Source: Candidatus Ideonella esbjergensis
GTDB lineage: Bacteria > Pseudomonadota > Gammaproteobacteria > Burkholderiales > Burkholderiaceae_C
Length of the DNA stretch: 64,000 bases
Direction of reading: 5' to 3'
Assembly: GCA_016710065.1 (NCBI GenBank)
Contig: JADJLP010000010.1
Span: forward strand, 558,001 to 622,000
Shown here one piece after another: positions 7,636-15,932 of the stretch (the first letter of the stretch is position 1; every line of letters begins with the position of its first letter). Both the position numbers and the translations under genes were made by a program. A model generated the notes under the pieces. It was not told the DNA's origin and made no database searches. It worked only from the letters and a program-made list of their open reading frames with translations.

Positions 7636-8270
7636 ACGACGCCCAGGTCGAGACCTTCTTCGCCACGCTCAAGGCCGCCAACCCGCAGCCCGAGACCGAG
7701 CTGGAATTCACCAACGCGTTCGAGCTGTTGGCCGCCGTGCTGCTCTCGGCCCAGGCCACCGACGTGAGCGTCAACAAGGCCACGCGCGCCCTGTTTGTCT
7801 TGGCCCCCACGCCCCAGAGAATGCTGGCGCTGGGCGTGGAAGGCGTGGAAGCCCACATCCGCACCATCGGCCTGTACCGCACCAAGGCGAAGAACCTGCT
7901 GGAAACCTGCCGCTTGCTGATAACGCGCCACGGTGGCCAGGTGCCGCGCAGCCGCGAGGCCCTGGAGGCCCTGCCCGGCGTAGGCCGCAAGACCGCCAAC
8001 GTGGTGCTGAACGTGGCCTTTGGCGAGCCCACCATGGCGGTGGACACGCACATCTTCCGCGTCGGCAACCGCACGGGCCTGGCGCCTGGCAAAGACCCAC
8101 TGGCGGTGGAGCAGGTGCTGCTCAAGCGGGTTCCCGAAGCCTACCGGGTGGACGCCCACCACTGGCTGATCCTGCACGGCCGCTATGTCTGCCAGGCCCG
8201 CCAACCGCGCTGCGGCGCCTGCCAGGTGGCTGCCCTCTGCGACCACCAGCCCAAGACCGCCGCCATCTGA
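7632..8270 (+). CDS. nth: Endonuclease III (base-excision repair DNA glycosylase/AP lyase)
   Basis: 212 aa, starting inside the stop of the ferredoxin gene (ATGA). Nth removes oxidised pyrimidines and nicks the resulting abasic site. The helix-hairpin-helix L-P-G-V-G-R-K-T-A holds the catalytic K120, and D138 follows in A-V-D-T-H. The C-terminal 4Fe-4S loop has cysteines at 187, 194, 197 and 203, the same spacing and numbering as the Escherichia coli enzyme. Length is normal. Coupling to an Fe-S ferredoxin gene upstream is notable, because this enzyme carries an Fe-S cluster. Confidence 0.97.
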   Translation: MNDAQVETFFATLKAANPQPETELEFTNAFELLAAVLLSAQATDVSVNKATRALFVLAPTPQRMLALGVEGVEAHIRTIGLYRTKAKNLLETCRLLITRHGGQVPRSREALEALPGVGRKTANVVLNVAFGEPTMAVDTHIFRVGNRTGLAPGKDPLAVEQVLLKRVPEAYRVDAHHWLILHGRYVCQARQPRCGACQVAALCDHQPKTAAI

Positions 8271-8368
8271 GCACGGTGGCAAGCGGGGCCGCACCGCGCG
8301 CCAAACAGGCCGGGCGTGGGCGTGCTTTTCGGGCTTTAGTCTGACGCCCCTCTGCGAACAATGGGGCC

Positions 8369-8842
8369 ATGTCCTTCGACCAGCAACCCCACGACGCCCC
8401 CAAGGGCTCGCTGCTGCAACTGCGTGGCATGGTGCGCTGGCTGAGCGAGACTGCCTTCCCGCAGGAGCCCCGTCCCGCCGCAGTGCGCCCACATGCGCCG
8501 AGGTGCGAACACCGCGAGTCCATGTGGCACAGCTTTCTGGGCTGGCTGCGCGAAACGCACCCCGACCAACCCGACCATGTGCGCGTCATCGACGCAGCCC
8601 GCACCGACTTTCAGCACGCCATGGCCGACCTCTGCTCGGCCGAGGCCAATGGCCTGCGCCAGCGCGTGGCCGTGGCCCGCTCGTTGCGCGAGCTCTGGCA
8701 TCTGCGCACCGAGCTGTACGGCCTGGTAGCTCGCCACCTCTCGCAGGCCCAAGCGGAGCGGCGGCTGGCCTCGGTCAACCGCCACTTTCCTGTGGGCACC
8801 CGCAGCCCCAAGACAAACGACGTGGGGTCACGCCATGGATGA
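8369..8842 (+). CDS. Uncharacterised protein, 157 aa
   Basis: ATG at 8369; the end overlaps the next gene by eight bases, so the two are probably translated together. I do not recognise a family. The sequence is soluble, rich in Arg, His and Leu, with no signal peptide or membrane segment. It is mostly predicted helix (for example F-L-G-W-L-R-E-T-H and R-Q-R-V-A-V-A-R-S-L-R-E-L-W-H-L-R). An early run resembling L-L-Q-L-R-G-M-V-R-W-L could be a short helix. Codon use matches its neighbours, and the coupled downstream partner supports it being a real gene. Confidence 0.65.
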   Translation: MSFDQQPHDAPKGSLLQLRGMVRWLSETAFPQEPRPAAVRPHAPRCEHRESMWHSFLGWLRETHPDQPDHVRVIDAARTDFQHAMADLCSAEANGLRQRVAVARSLRELWHLRTELYGLVARHLSQAQAERRLASVNRHFPVGTRSPKTNDVGSRHG

Positions 8843-9266
8843 AGCACTGCAGTCCGACTTCACCGACACACCCTTCGGCGATGAGCTCGCACTTTCCGTG
8901 CTTTCGGGCATGCCGGCCGACCGCGTTGCACGCATTGCCGCGCGGCGCGCTTTCGTCGACATGAAGCAGTTGTTCATCCGCGCTGTGGCGGGCCTCGCCG
9001 ACCGCAAGGGCGAGTGGCTACGCGAGAAGGTGCGGCTGGCGGTGGACCCGATGGACCTGTGGCTGCTGCGCGGCCCGGTGCTGGCCGCCCTGCACCGCAA
9101 TGACGACACCACACGCCGTCTGCGCGCCGACCTGTACCGGGGCCTGGACCACATCTTTCCGGGCGCCTTTGGCTTGGGCCACCACGCCACGCTCAGCACC
9201 CGGCCGCCCGAGCCCTGGGAAGTGAGCCCGGCCTTGACCCGGCCAGGGCAGTCGATGAGCCGCTGA
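8835..9266 (+). CDS. Uncharacterised protein, 143 aa
   Basis: ATG at 8835, eight bases inside the previous gene. It is soluble with no recognised domain. The first 80 residues are charged and probably helical (D-R-V-A-R-I-A-A-R-R-A-F-V-D-M-K, then D-R-K-G-E-W-L-R-E-K-V-R). The C-terminal 30 residues are Pro/Gly/Ser-rich and probably disordered. It shares short features with its upstream neighbour (a W-L-R-E segment and L-R-A/T-x-L-Y-x-L/G motifs), so the two could be distant paralogues; I could not align them further. Function unknown. Confidence 0.65.
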   Translation: MDEALQSDFTDTPFGDELALSVLSGMPADRVARIAARRAFVDMKQLFIRAVAGLADRKGEWLREKVRLAVDPMDLWLLRGPVLAALHRNDDTTRRLRADLYRGLDHIFPGAFGLGHHATLSTRPPEPWEVSPALTRPGQSMSR

Positions 9267-9339
9267 GCCTGCCCCGGGCCACGACAAAAGACACGACTGA
9301 GACACGGCCGCACGGTGGTGCCAGTGCAGAATCGTGGCT

Positions 9340-10347
9340 GTGAACATCATCATCCTCGACGACTACCAAGACGCCGTGCGCAAGCTGCCTTGTGCCGCCA
9401 AGCTGGCCGACCTGCAGGCCAAGGTCTTCACCAACAACGTCAAGGGGCAGGGGCAGTTGTCGGTGCGCCTGCGCGATGCCGAGGTGCTGGTGGCCATCCG
9501 CGAACGCACGCACTTCAACCGGCAACTGCTGGAGAAACTGCCCAAGCTGCGCCTGATCGCCCAGACCGGCCGCGTAGGCCCGCACATCGACGTGGAAGCC
9601 TGCACCCGCCTGGGCATTGCCGTGGCCGAGGGCGCGGGCTCGCCGCACGCACCGGCCGAGCTGACCTGGGCCCTCATCATGGCCGCCATGCGCCGCCTGC
9701 CGCAGTACGTGGGCAACCTCAAGCATGGCGCGTGGCAGCAATCGGGGCTGAAGGCCCAGTCCATGCCGCCCAATTTCTGCATCGGCATGCAACTGCGCGG
9801 CAAGGTGCTGGGCATCTGGGGCTACGGGAAGATCGGCATGCTGGTGGCCGGCTACGGCAAGGCCTTTGGCATGGACGTGCGAATTTGGGCCAGTGGCGAG
9901 AGCCGCCAGCGCGCCCGCGATGATGGCCACACCGTGTTCGAGTGCCGCGAGGCCTTGTTCGAGCAGAGCGACGTGCTCAGCGTGCACCTGCGCCTGGCCG
10001 ACGCCACGCGGCACCTGGTCACATCCGCCGACCTGGCCCGCATGAAGCCCACCTCGTTGTTCGTCAACACCTCGCGGGCTGAACTGCTGGAAGACACCGC
10101 CCTGGTGGCGGCCCTCAACCGCGGCCGGCCCGGCATGGCGGCGGTGGACGTGTTCGAGACCGAACCCATCCTGCAAGGCCACCCCTTGCTGCGGCTGGAA
10201 AACGCCATCTGCACACCGCACCTGGGCTATGTGGAGCAAGACAGCTACGAGCAGTACTTTGGCGCCGCGTTCGACAACGTGGTGAACTTCATCAACGGCA
10301 CGCCCACCCACATCGTCAACCCCGAGGCGCTGAAAGTGATTCGCTGA
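9340..10347 (+). CDS. D-isomer-specific 2-hydroxyacid dehydrogenase
   Basis: 335 aa from the GTG at 9340, which gives the usual M-N-I-I-I-L-D-D-Y-Q-D start; a GTG two codons upstream (9334) is also possible. The family reduces 2-oxo acids or oxidises D-2-hydroxyacids with NAD(P). The nucleotide-binding loop is G-x-W-G-Y-G-K-I-G near residue 160. The catalytic Arg, Glu and His positions fit N-T-S-R-A-E, D-V-F-E-T-E-P and C-T-P-H-L-G-Y. Instead of the common G-x-N-x-x-x-V-A stretch the protein has G-S-P-H-A-P-A-E. The substrate cannot be read from sequence. An MFS transporter gene starts one base after its stop. Confidence 0.88.
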   Translation: MNIIILDDYQDAVRKLPCAAKLADLQAKVFTNNVKGQGQLSVRLRDAEVLVAIRERTHFNRQLLEKLPKLRLIAQTGRVGPHIDVEACTRLGIAVAEGAGSPHAPAELTWALIMAAMRRLPQYVGNLKHGAWQQSGLKAQSMPPNFCIGMQLRGKVLGIWGYGKIGMLVAGYGKAFGMDVRIWASGESRQRARDDGHTVFECREALFEQSDVLSVHLRLADATRHLVTSADLARMKPTSLFVNTSRAELLEDTALVAALNRGRPGMAAVDVFETEPILQGHPLLRLENAICTPHLGYVEQDSYEQYFGAAFDNVVNFINGTPTHIVNPEALKVIR

Positions 10348-10348
10348 C

Positions 10349-11524
10349 ATGGTGGGCACCGGCCGCTGGGCCCTGCTGTTTGGCAACTTCGCCATCGGCT
10401 GCGGCGTGATGGTGGTGGCAGGCTCACTGAACGACCTCACCCGCTCGCTGCAGGTGAGCGTGGCGGTAGGCGGCCAGCTCATCACGGTGGCGGCCGTGGT
10501 GATGTCGCTGGGCGCCCCCACCCTGGCCGCGCTGGTGGCCGGCTGGGACCGGCGCCTGCTGCTCACCCTGGCTCTGGTCTGGTATGGCCTGGGCCATGCG
10601 GCCAGCGCCTTGATGCCCGACCTGGCCTGGCTGATGCCCGTACGGGCGCTCACCATGCTGGCTGCGGCTGTCTTCACCCCCCAGGCGGCTGCGGCCATTG
10701 GCTGGCTGGCACCGCCCGAATCGCGCGGCCGCGCCATCACCTTCGTGTTCCTGGGCTGGTCGGTGGCCTCGGTGCTGGGCATGCCGCTGCACAGCTACAT
10801 CGGCGAGGCCGCAGGCTGGCGCTGGGCCTTTGGCCTGGTGGCACTGCTCTCGCTCGTTGGCGCCGTCTGGGTCTGGCGCGCCCTGCCCCAGGGCATACGC
10901 CCGGCGGCCATGAGCGCGCGGGCCTGGCGCGAGGTCTTCACCCACCCGGTGCTGATGGGCGTGGTGCTGGTCACCGCGCTCTCGGGTGCCGGCCAGTTCA
11001 CGCTGTTCGCCTACTTCGCCACCTACTATCGGCAAGAGCTGATGGCCTCACCGGCCGAGGTGAGCCTGCTGTTTTTCTGGTTCGGTGGCTTTGGCCTGCT
11101 GGGCAATGTGCTGCTGAGCCGCCATGTGGACCACCTGGGTGCCGGCCGCATCGTGGGCTGGGCGTTGGTCTGCATGGCCTTGTCGCTGGCGCTGTGGCCC
11201 TGGGCTGGCGGTGTGGCCGCGATGGCCGTGGTGCTGCTGCCCTGGGCCTTTGCTGGCTTTGCTTCCAACTCGGCCCAACAGGCCCGCCTGGGCGCTGCGG
11301 CACCGGCATTGGCCCCCGCGCTGATGGCGCTCAACACCTCGGCCATCTACCTGGGCCAGGCCCTGGGCGCTGGCGGCGGCGGTGCCATGGTGACGGCCAA
11401 CCTGCTGGCCGGGCGCCCCACCTACGCCCACATGCATTGGGTGAGCCTGGCCTGGATGCTGGCTGCCATCGCGCTGAGTGCCTGGGCCCTGCGCCGCATG
11501 ACCGATGACCCCGAGCATGTCTGA
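10349..11524 (+). CDS. MFS transporter (AraJ-like)
   Basis: 391 aa, ATG one base after the dehydrogenase stop. About 12 hydrophobic segments are spread across the protein. The loop between segments 2 and 3 carries a W-D-R-R-L-L-L sequence in place of the standard MFS motif, and P-P-E-S-R-G-R-A follows segment 4. The N-terminal half resembles sugar-efflux type MFS porters. The substrate is unknown. Tight spacing with the 2-hydroxyacid dehydrogenase suggests the porter may move that enzyme's substrate or product. The end overlaps the ChrA gene by eight bases, so all four genes from 9.3 to 12.6 kb may form one transcript. Confidence 0.85.
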   Translation: MVGTGRWALLFGNFAIGCGVMVVAGSLNDLTRSLQVSVAVGGQLITVAAVVMSLGAPTLAALVAGWDRRLLLTLALVWYGLGHAASALMPDLAWLMPVRALTMLAAAVFTPQAAAAIGWLAPPESRGRAITFVFLGWSVASVLGMPLHSYIGEAAGWRWAFGLVALLSLVGAVWVWRALPQGIRPAAMSARAWREVFTHPVLMGVVLVTALSGAGQFTLFAYFATYYRQELMASPAEVSLLFFWFGGFGLLGNVLLSRHVDHLGAGRIVGWALVCMALSLALWPWAGGVAAMAVVLLPWAFAGFASNSAQQARLGAAAPALAPALMALNTSAIYLGQALGAGGGGAMVTANLLAGRPTYAHMHWVSLAWMLAAIALSAWALRRMTDDPEHV

Positions 11525-12089
11525 GCCTTCCCCCCGCCCCGCCAACCTGCGCGCGCTGTTCTGGGCCTTCACGCGCTTGTCGATGATGGGCTTTGGTGGC
11601 GTGCTGCCCATCGCCCAGCGCGAGTTGGTAGAGCGCCAGCGCTGGCTGAGTGCGGCCGAGTTTGCCGAGCTGCTGTCCATCGGCCAGGTGCTGCCTGGCC
11701 CCAACGTGGTCAACCTCTCGCTGATGGTGGGGGACCGTTACTTCGGCTTGCGCGGCGCGGCGGTGGCCGTTGCGGGCATGATCGCCGCCCCCATGGCCGT
11801 GGTGCTGGCGCTGGCCGCGCTGTACCAGGGCCTGGCCGGCGTGCCCCAGGTGGTGGGCGCGGTGCGCGGCATGGGCGCGGTGTCGGCCGGGTTGATCGCG
11901 GCCATGGGCCTCAAGCTCATGCCCACCTTGGCGCGCAACCCGCTAGGGCGCGCGCTGTGGATACCGGTGGCCTTGGCGGCCACCGTGGCGGTGGGGTTGC
12001 TGCGGCTGCCGCTGTGGAGCGTCATCCTGGGCCTGGGTGCGGTCTCGTGTGCGCTGGCCTGGTGGCGTCTGGGAGCGGCCAAACCGTGA
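11517..12089 (+). CDS. Chromate transporter family protein, N-half type
   Basis: 190 aa; the ATG at 11517 overlaps the MFS stop (an ATG at 11505 is also in frame). It has the ChrA signature G-F-G-G-V-L-P-I near the start, W-L-S-A-A-E-F and G-Q-V-L-P-G-P-N-V-V-N, followed by several hydrophobic segments. ChrA proteins export chromate, and one subgroup is made as two separate half-size proteins. Here the second half is the next gene, overlapping by GTGA. Many such pairs have not been tested for chromate, so sulfate or another oxyanion is equally possible. Confidence 0.87.
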   Translation: MSEPSPRPANLRALFWAFTRLSMMGFGGVLPIAQRELVERQRWLSAAEFAELLSIGQVLPGPNVVNLSLMVGDRYFGLRGAAVAVAGMIAAPMAVVLALAALYQGLAGVPQVVGAVRGMGAVSAGLIAAMGLKLMPTLARNPLGRALWIPVALAATVAVGLLRLPLWSVILGLGAVSCALAWWRLGAAKP

Positions 12090-12616
12090 CCCACGCTGCC
12101 ATCCTCTGGGACTTGTTCGTCCACTGCCTCACGCTGTCGCTGCTGGCCATCGGCGGCGCCATTGCCACCGTGCCCGATTTGCAGCGCCATGTGGTGTTGG
12201 AGCGCGGCTGGCTCAGTGCGGGTGATTTCACCGGCTCGGTGGCCCTGGCTCAAGCAGCCCCCGGCCCCAACCTGTTGTTCGTGGCCGTGGTGGGCTACAA
12301 CGTGGCCGGCCTGGCGGGCGCACTGGCCGCCATGGCCGGCATGCTGCTGCCCAGCACAGCGCTCACGCTGATGGTCAGCCGCTGGGGCGCCAAGCGACGC
12401 GACGCACGCGGCGTGCGAACCTTTGTGAGCGGCATGGCGCCGGTGACCTTGGGCCTGATCCTGGCCACTGGCTACCTGCTGGCCAAACCCGTGCTGGTCC
12501 AGCCTGCGGCCTTTCTGCTGGTGGGCTTGAGCGTGCTGCTCTGCTGGCGCACCAAGCTCAGCCCGCTGTGGCTGATCGCCACCGGCGCCGTGGCCGGAGC
12601 GCTGGGGCTTGTTTAG
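12086..12616 (+). CDS. Chromate transporter family protein, C-half type
   Basis: 176 aa from a GTG that overlaps the preceding stop (GTGA). It repeats the half-ChrA pattern: G-G-A-I-A-T-V-P near the start, R-G-W-L-S-A-G-D-F, A-Q-A-A-P-G-P-N, then hydrophobic helices. Together with the previous gene it would give the usual antiparallel two-half transporter. The 3' end runs into a dispersed repeat (copy A) that separates it from the convergent lipoprotein gene. Confidence 0.87.
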   Translation: MTHAAILWDLFVHCLTLSLLAIGGAIATVPDLQRHVVLERGWLSAGDFTGSVALAQAAPGPNLLFVAVVGYNVAGLAGALAAMAGMLLPSTALTLMVSRWGAKRRDARGVRTFVSGMAPVTLGLILATGYLLAKPVLVQPAAFLLVGLSVLLCWRTKLSPLWLIATGAVAGALGLV

Positions 12617-12621
12617 CGCGG

Positions 12622-12702
12622 GCCAGCGCACGGCCGCTCCGAAGCGGCCCGCGACCCGCCCGGCGGGTGGCAGCAGTACCCTGCTGCCGGGTGCACCACT
12701 CA
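12622..12702 (-). repeat. 81-bp stop-codon-linked repeat, copy A
   Basis: One of three copies in the window (others at 33036 and 37395), all in the same orientation. Read on the minus strand it begins at the TGA stop of the lipoprotein gene, continues G-T-G-G-T-G-C-A-C-C-C, and then has three hairpins. The first is an 8-bp stem (12669-12688; arms GGCAGCAG/CTGCTGCC on the plus strand) around a TACC loop. The second is ACCCGC/GCGGGT. The third, GGCCGCT/AGCGGCC (12632-12649), has a CCGA loop. There is no T-run. It lies between convergent genes and could end transcription from both sides. Confidence 0.85.
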
Positions 12703-13050
12703 GCGCGGGCTCTCAAAAAACACGTACTGGGTGAAGTCGCTCACCTCGAAATACACACGCTTCTCACCGTCGTCGGCCACGCCATTGAGGTTCTCGTCCA
12801 GGATGCCGTAGCCGAAGCGGTAAGCGCGGGCCTTTTGGTCATCGGTGCCGAGCGCGGTGGAAAGCTTGTCGATCTTCAGGAAGCGCTTCACCACCTTCTC
12901 GCCAGCAAACACCTCCAGCACGCCATTGGTGCCGGTCCAGTTCTGGATCTCGCGCTTGATCTGGTTCTGTTTTTCTTGCGTGCAGCCGGCCAGCAGGGTC
13001 AGCGCGGCAGCAGCCACCAGGGCGGTGGCTTTCAGAGCGTAGTTGTTCAT
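12700..13050 (-). CDS. Small lipoprotein, 116 aa
   Basis: ATG at 13050 overlaps the upp stop by ATGA. A lipoprotein signal peptide is clear: a short positive start, a hydrophobic Ala/Leu core and the lipobox L-L-A-G-C with lipidated C22 or nearby, then T-Q-E-K. The mature part is about 94 aa and charged, with no recognised domain; it contains D-E-N-L-N-G-V-A-D-D-G-E-K, which looks like a calcium-binding-type acidic loop. Its stop codon is the first triplet of repeat copy A. Role unknown; coupling to upp is probably positional rather than functional. Confidence 0.8.
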   Translation of the reverse strand: MNNYALKATALVAAAALTLLAGCTQEKQNQIKREIQNWTGTNGVLEVFAGEKVVKRFLKIDKLSTALGTDDQKARAYRFGYGILDENLNGVADDGEKRVYFEVSDFTQYVFFESPR

Positions 13051-13688
13051 AGCGTGTTGTCGTCCTTGGTGCCAAAAATCTTGTCGCCCGCGTCGCCCAG
13101 GCCGGGAATGATGTAGCCCAACTCGTTCAGGTGGCTGTCGATCGAGGCCGTCCAGCAGCGCACATCGGGGTGCGCCGCCTCCAGCGCCTTCACGCCTTCG
13201 GGGGCGGCCACCAGCACCAGGGCGCGGATATCCTTGCAGCCCCGGCTCTTGAGCAGGTCCACGGTGGCGATCATGGAGCCGGCCGTTGCCAGCATAGGGT
13301 CGATGATGAGGGCGGTCCGCTCGTCCAGATGGCCCACGAACTTGTCAAAGTACTGCTCAGGCTGCAAGGTGTCATGGTTGCGTGCCAGGCCCACCACACT
13401 CACCTTGGCGTTGGGGATCATGTCGAGCACGCCGTCGAGCATGCCCAGGCCCGCGCGCAGGATGGGCACCACAGTGACCTTGCGGCCGGCGATCTGGTCG
13501 ATCTCCACCGGGCCACTCCAGCACTCGATGCGGGTCTTCTTGAGCGGAAAGTCGGCCGTTGCCTCGTAGGCCAGCAAACGGGCCAGCTCACCGGTCAGCT
13601 CGCGGAATTTCTTGGTGGAGATGTTGGCTTCGCGCAGCAGGCCCACCTTGTGGCGCACCAGGGGATGCAGAACGGCGATGACAGGCAT
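13047..13688 (-). CDS. upp: Uracil phosphoribosyltransferase
   Basis: 213 aa; the ATG at 13688 gives the standard M-P-V-I-A-V-L-H-P-L-V start, although the frame stays open further upstream. The enzyme makes UMP from uracil and PRPP in pyrimidine salvage. The PRPP loop is D-P-M-L-A-T-A-G-S, and the uracil-binding end is G-L-G-D-A-G-D-K-I-F-G-T. Upstream on the minus strand a TATACT box is a plausible -10, and a small dyad ACTGT-GA-ACAGT (13734-13745) sits just beyond it; both are weak evidence for a promoter. Confidence 0.96.
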   Translation of the reverse strand: MPVIAVLHPLVRHKVGLLREANISTKKFRELTGELARLLAYEATADFPLKKTRIECWSGPVEIDQIAGRKVTVVPILRAGLGMLDGVLDMIPNAKVSVVGLARNHDTLQPEQYFDKFVGHLDERTALIIDPMLATAGSMIATVDLLKSRGCKDIRALVLVAAPEGVKALEAAHPDVRCWTASIDSHLNELGYIIPGLGDAGDKIFGTKDDNTL

Positions 13689-13853
13689 GGTGTGACTTAG
13701 TGGACAGATTGGCCTCAGTATATTGTTTAGAAAACTGTGAACAGTCGTTACAGAAAAACGGGGCGACCGGTACCATCGCTTCACCAGGCCAGGGTAAGTA
13801 CTGAATACCCCCGCCAACCCCGCTGCCCCGCCGATGTTGTCCAGGAGTACCCC

Positions 13854-14921
13854 ATGAAGTCAGTCATCAAAGCCCCCCTCCGCGCCACCCTGGCCGTGCT
13901 GGCCAGCGCTGCCGCCATGGTTGCCCATGCCCAGACGGCGCAGACCACCACTTCCAGCGGCAGCGCCACCGTCAACACGGCCACTGTCCAGGACACAACC
14001 GCCACAGGAATTGCCGGCGGCGCTGCCCAGACCGGAAGTTTCAGCGTCGGTTTGTTCGATTCTTCTCTGGGCGTGCTCATCGGGGCCAATTTCAGTGCAG
14101 CCTATGCCGGAGCGCCGACGATGGTCACCGCCAGCGGTGCGGCCAATGGCAAGACCAAGTACACCGAGACTGCGACGCTCGCCGGCGCAACCCTCACCTC
14201 AACCACCTTCGCCAACAAGACCGCCACCACCGGTAGCACGGCCGCGCTGGGTACAGGAACGGCGCCTGGCACCGCCACCACATTGGGAGGCACCGGCACC
14301 CTGTATGGAACGGCAGCGACCACGGTCGCGCTGAACACCCTGGTGGGTGCCGGCACGATCAGCGGCACGGTATCGGGCGCGGCACAGGCCAACAAGACCA
14401 ACACCAACGCCGGATCTCAGCCATTGGCCGCCACCGTGGCGCAGCACACCACGACCGGCACACTGACCTACTCTTACTACGAGCACGCCAACGCGTCGTT
14501 CTCAAGCGGCACCAACGCAGACACCCTGTCGCTCATCCTCAATGTAGGCCAACCCGGCGCCACAGCCAACTTCAGCATCTTCTCGCTGGGCGACGCCAAC
14601 AGCACCTTGCTCGACCAGATCGTGGGCTGGAGTTGCGTCAGCAATTGCACGAACTTTTCCATCAACTGGGCTGGCGGCATCAACGACCTGGCGTATGGCG
14701 GCTCGCAGAGCGGCTATGTGACCTCCACCGTCGACAACGGCACCGCCGTGTACAAGGCCACCTTTGGCGACAACACAGCCGTGGGCGCCTCCGCCTCGTG
14801 GATGACCGAAGACCTGTTCCTGAGCGTCACCGCCGTGCCCGAACCCGGCAGCTTCGCGCTGTTCCTGGCCGGCTTTGCGGCACTGGGTGCTGTGTCGCGC
14901 CGCCGCCGCATCGGCCAGTAA
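13854..14921 (+). CDS. PEP-CTERM sorting-signal surface protein
   Basis: 355 aa from the ATG at 13854. A signal peptide with an A-H-A cleavage site ends at about residue 26. The mature part is low-complexity, very rich in Thr, Ala, Gly and Ser, with many T-G-T and A-T-T runs in the first half. The C terminus has the full PEP-CTERM signal: V-P-E-P at 328-331, a hydrophobic helix, then R-R-R-R. PEP-CTERM proteins are cut by an exosortase (EpsH/XrtA type) and are usually linked to exopolysaccharide or biofilm matrix. No exosortase gene is in this window, so it must lie elsewhere. A strong terminator follows. Confidence 0.9.
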   Translation: MKSVIKAPLRATLAVLASAAAMVAHAQTAQTTTSSGSATVNTATVQDTTATGIAGGAAQTGSFSVGLFDSSLGVLIGANFSAAYAGAPTMVTASGAANGKTKYTETATLAGATLTSTTFANKTATTGSTAALGTGTAPGTATTLGGTGTLYGTAATTVALNTLVGAGTISGTVSGAAQANKTNTNAGSQPLAATVAQHTTTGTLTYSYYEHANASFSSGTNADTLSLILNVGQPGATANFSIFSLGDANSTLLDQIVGWSCVSNCTNFSINWAGGINDLAYGGSQSGYVTSTVDNGTAVYKATFGDNTAVGASASWMTEDLFLSVTAVPEPGSFALFLAGFAALGAVSRRRRIGQ

Positions 14922-14958
14922 GCGGTGCAGCGCCCTCGCACGGCGCCCGCCACCACCC

Positions 14959-14989
14959 AAAAGGGGCTGTGCAAACAGCCCCTTTTTTT
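14959..14989 (+). terminator. Intrinsic terminator after PEP-CTERM gene
   Basis: Stem GGGGCTGT (14963-14970) and ACAGCCCC (14975-14982) around GCAA, preceded by AAAA and followed by seven T (14983-14989). The A-run before the stem lets it work on the opposite strand too, so it can also end the convergent rlmB transcript. It lies 37 bases after the PEP-CTERM stop. Confidence 0.92.
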
Positions 14990-14998
14990 CATTCGCCT

Positions 14999-15757
14999 TC
15001 AGCTGCTGGCTGCTGCGCTGCGCTGCCGATGCGCCTCGTACAGGCACACCGCTGCCGCCACCGACACGTTGAGGCTTTCCACCGCGCCGGCCATGGGGAT
15101 GCTCACCAGCTCGTCGCAGGTCTTGCGGGTGAGCTGGCGCATGCCCGGCCCCTCGGCACCCAGCACCAGGGCCACGGGGCCGCTGAGGTCGGCCTCGAAC
15201 AAGGTGTGTGGCGCGTCATCGCTGAGGCCAATGATGCGGATGCCGCGCTCCTTCATCTCGTTCAGGCTGCGCGCCAGGTTGGTCACCATCAAATAGGGCA
15301 CGGTTTCGGCCGCGCCCGAGGCCACCTTGGCCACCGTGGCGTTCAGGCCCACGGCGTGGTCCTTGGGCGCCACCACGGCCTGCGCGCCTGCGCCATCGGC
15401 CACGCGCAGGCAGGCGCCCAGGTTGTGCGGGTCGGTCACGCCGTCCAGCACCAGCACCAGGGCGGGCGCTTCCCTGGCGGCTTCCACGCCTTCCAGCACT
15501 TCATCGAGCGAATGGGTCATGGCCACCGGCTTCACGCGCGCCACCACGCCCTGGTGCCGCGGGCCACCGGCCAGCTTGGACAAGCGCGCGTCGTCGCTGT
15601 CCACCAGCGCCGCACCGGCCTCGCGGGCGCGCTCGGCAAAGCTGCGCATGCGGGCGTCGCGGCGCGTGGCGTCGAGGTGGATCTCGATGATGGATTCAGG
15701 CGCGGTCTTCAGGCGCACCGTGACGGCGTGGAAGCCGAACAGGACTCGGTTGGACAT
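14999..15757 (-). CDS. rlmB: 23S rRNA (guanosine-2'-O-)-methyltransferase RlmB (SpoU family)
   Basis: 252 aa from ATG 15757 (M-S-N-R-V-L-F-G-F-H-A-V, the normal RlmB start). The protein methylates the ribose of G2251 in 23S rRNA. An N-terminal substrate-binding domain (about 1-75) precedes the SPOUT domain, whose knot motifs are visible: L-D-G-V-T-D-P-H-N-L-G-A, V-L-G-A-E-G-P-G-M and P-M-A-G-A-V-E-S-L-N-V-S. The frame stays open upstream of this start, but the upstream codons show no family resemblance. Confidence 0.93.
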   Translation of the reverse strand: MSNRVLFGFHAVTVRLKTAPESIIEIHLDATRRDARMRSFAERAREAGAALVDSDDARLSKLAGGPRHQGVVARVKPVAMTHSLDEVLEGVEAAREAPALVLVLDGVTDPHNLGACLRVADGAGAQAVVAPKDHAVGLNATVAKVASGAAETVPYLMVTNLARSLNEMKERGIRIIGLSDDAPHTLFEADLSGPVALVLGAEGPGMRQLTRKTCDELVSIPMAGAVESLNVSVAAAVCLYEAHRQRSAAASS

Positions 15758-15932
15758 GGTGAATGGTTCGGGCCCGGCAGCGGGCGTCAGGCAGTGGGGC
15801 GTGGCCAAGGTGGCGTGCCGAATGCGCAAGCCTAACAGCAGCCAGGCTGTGCGCTGGCCGTAGCGGGTACTCCCGCTGGGCCGGCTTCGCGTTATGGTGG
15901 GCCCACATCGCCCCGAGTAGGCACCACCCACC

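Noticed and set aside
13734..13745. LexA-like dyad ACTGT-GA-ACAGT upstream of upp
   Set aside because: The spacing is 2 bases rather than 8, so it does not fit an SOS box; it may be chance.
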